Assembly: GCA_913045395.1 (NCBI GenBank)
Contig: CAJWPV010000117.1
Coordinates: 1-5,725 of the forward strand
Length of the DNA: 5,725 bases
Source of the DNA: an uncultured Verrucomicrobiota bacterium
GTDB lineage: Bacteria > Verrucomicrobiota > Verrucomicrobiia > Limisphaerales > UBA1096
Direction of reading: 5' to 3'
Shown: positions 5,505 to 5,725 of the stretch, one piece after another
Layout of the letters: every line of letters begins with the position of its first letter
Numbering within the stretch: position 1 is the stretch's first letter
Notes under the pieces: generated by a model
The model's input: only the letters and a program-made list of their open reading frames with translations
Told to the model about the DNA's origin: nothing
Database searches by the model: none
Position numbers and translations under genes: made by a program

Positions 5505-5725
5505 GTGAATCCGGGCAACGAAACCCAATCGGGAGAATTTCAATTCAACGTCGGCGTAATCGGGGCCACCGGCTACATCGGTGCTCCGTATCGTGCGGAG
5601 ATTCGTGAAGCCACCGGCGCTGACATCGTTGCCCTTTGCTCCCGCCGCCGCGACTTGCTGGAGCGGGCGGGTGAGGAGGATGGCGCCGAGCTGCTGACCG
5701 ACAACTGGCGTGAGGTTGTGCAGCA
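5505..5725 (+). CDS. Gfo/Idh/MocA-family oxidoreductase, N-terminal part, runs off window end
   Basis: The open frame encodes FNVGVIGATGYIGAPYRAEI followed by REATGADIVALCSRRRDLLERAGEE and ending LLTDNWREVVQ. It shows a Rossmann strand with the loop GATGYIG, a helix, a second strand (DIVALCSRR) and the LLTDNWREVV element that precedes the third strand, all in the order typical of Gfo/Idh/MocA N-terminal domains. ArgC-type reductases share GATGY but not the later YRAEI/ALCSRR pattern, so the Gfo/Idh/MocA call is preferred. The start is unclear: no ATG exists in frame. GTG at 5505 gives a 13-residue lead before the strand but has no Shine-Dalgarno. TTG at 5469 overlaps the hairpin. GGGAG (5531-5535) has no good start codon after it. 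The gene follows the transporter in the same direction and is probably co-transcribed. It is the third member of this family in the locus and has the most regular Rossmann loop of the three. Confidence 0.8.
   Translation, partial: MNPGNETQSGEFQFNVGVIGATGYIGAPYRAEIREATGADIVALCSRRRDLLERAGEEDGAELLTDNWREVVQ

Noticed and set aside
1..5725. CRISPR array, tRNA or rRNA gene, insertion sequence
   Set aside because: No regularly spaced identical repeats, no cloverleaf or rRNA-like stretch, and no transposase motif or terminal inverted repeats were seen on either strand.
5544..5725. ArgC (N-acetyl-gamma-glutamyl-phosphate reductase) as identity of the 3' partial gene, based on GATGY
   Set aside because: The residues after the loop (APYRAEIREA, ALCSRRRDLLE, TDNWREVV) follow the Gfo/Idh/MocA pattern and not ArgC.

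Overview
This GC-rich window comes from a bacterium. The gene content and protein style (several divergent Gfo/Idh/MocA oxidoreductases, an HpcH/HpaI-type aldolase and a sugar-porter-like MFS carrier, next to a PyrH of bacterial type) suggest the Planctomycetota/Verrucomicrobiota group, with Verrucomicrobiota my preferred guess. This is inferred from family resemblance only. No rRNA, tRNA, CRISPR array, insertion sequence or integrase is visible.

Layout. Positions 1-91 (minus) hold the N-terminus of a prephenate dehydrogenase (TyrA-like), cut by the window edge. A 154 bp divergent spacer separates it from pyrH (246-992, plus), a complete UMP kinase that stands alone rather than with tsf/frr. 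An 80 bp convergent spacer follows. Then comes a tightly packed minus-strand operon, in transcription order: a divergent Gfo/Idh/MocA-like protein that lacks the catalytic Lys and His (3969-3001), a full-length Gfo/Idh/MocA oxidoreductase (2997-1882), and an HpcH/HpaI-family aldolase (1885-1073). The genes are separated by 3 bp and then overlap by 4 bp. Across an 81 bp divergent spacer with a candidate operator, the plus strand carries a 12-helix MFS transporter (4051-5442). After a stem-loop comes the start of a third Gfo/Idh/MocA oxidoreductase (about 5505 to beyond the window end).

How the genes may work together. The five genes from 1073 to 5725 look like one divergently transcribed catabolic locus: the MFS carrier would import a sugar, polyol or sugar-acid-like compound, one or more Gfo/Idh/MocA proteins would oxidise or rearrange it with NAD(P), and the aldolase would cleave a 2-keto(-3-deoxy) acid intermediate to pyruvate or a similar fragment plus an aldehyde. 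The substrate cannot be read from the sequence, and no regulator gene lies in the window.

The most unusual signal is at DNA level. The motif GCTTGGC-N(3-5)-GATTGGC occurs four times, and three copies of the palindrome TTGGCCAA lie within about 150 bp inside the catalytically degenerate oxidoreductase gene. One of these palindromes falls exactly on the codons that replace the family's EKP motif.
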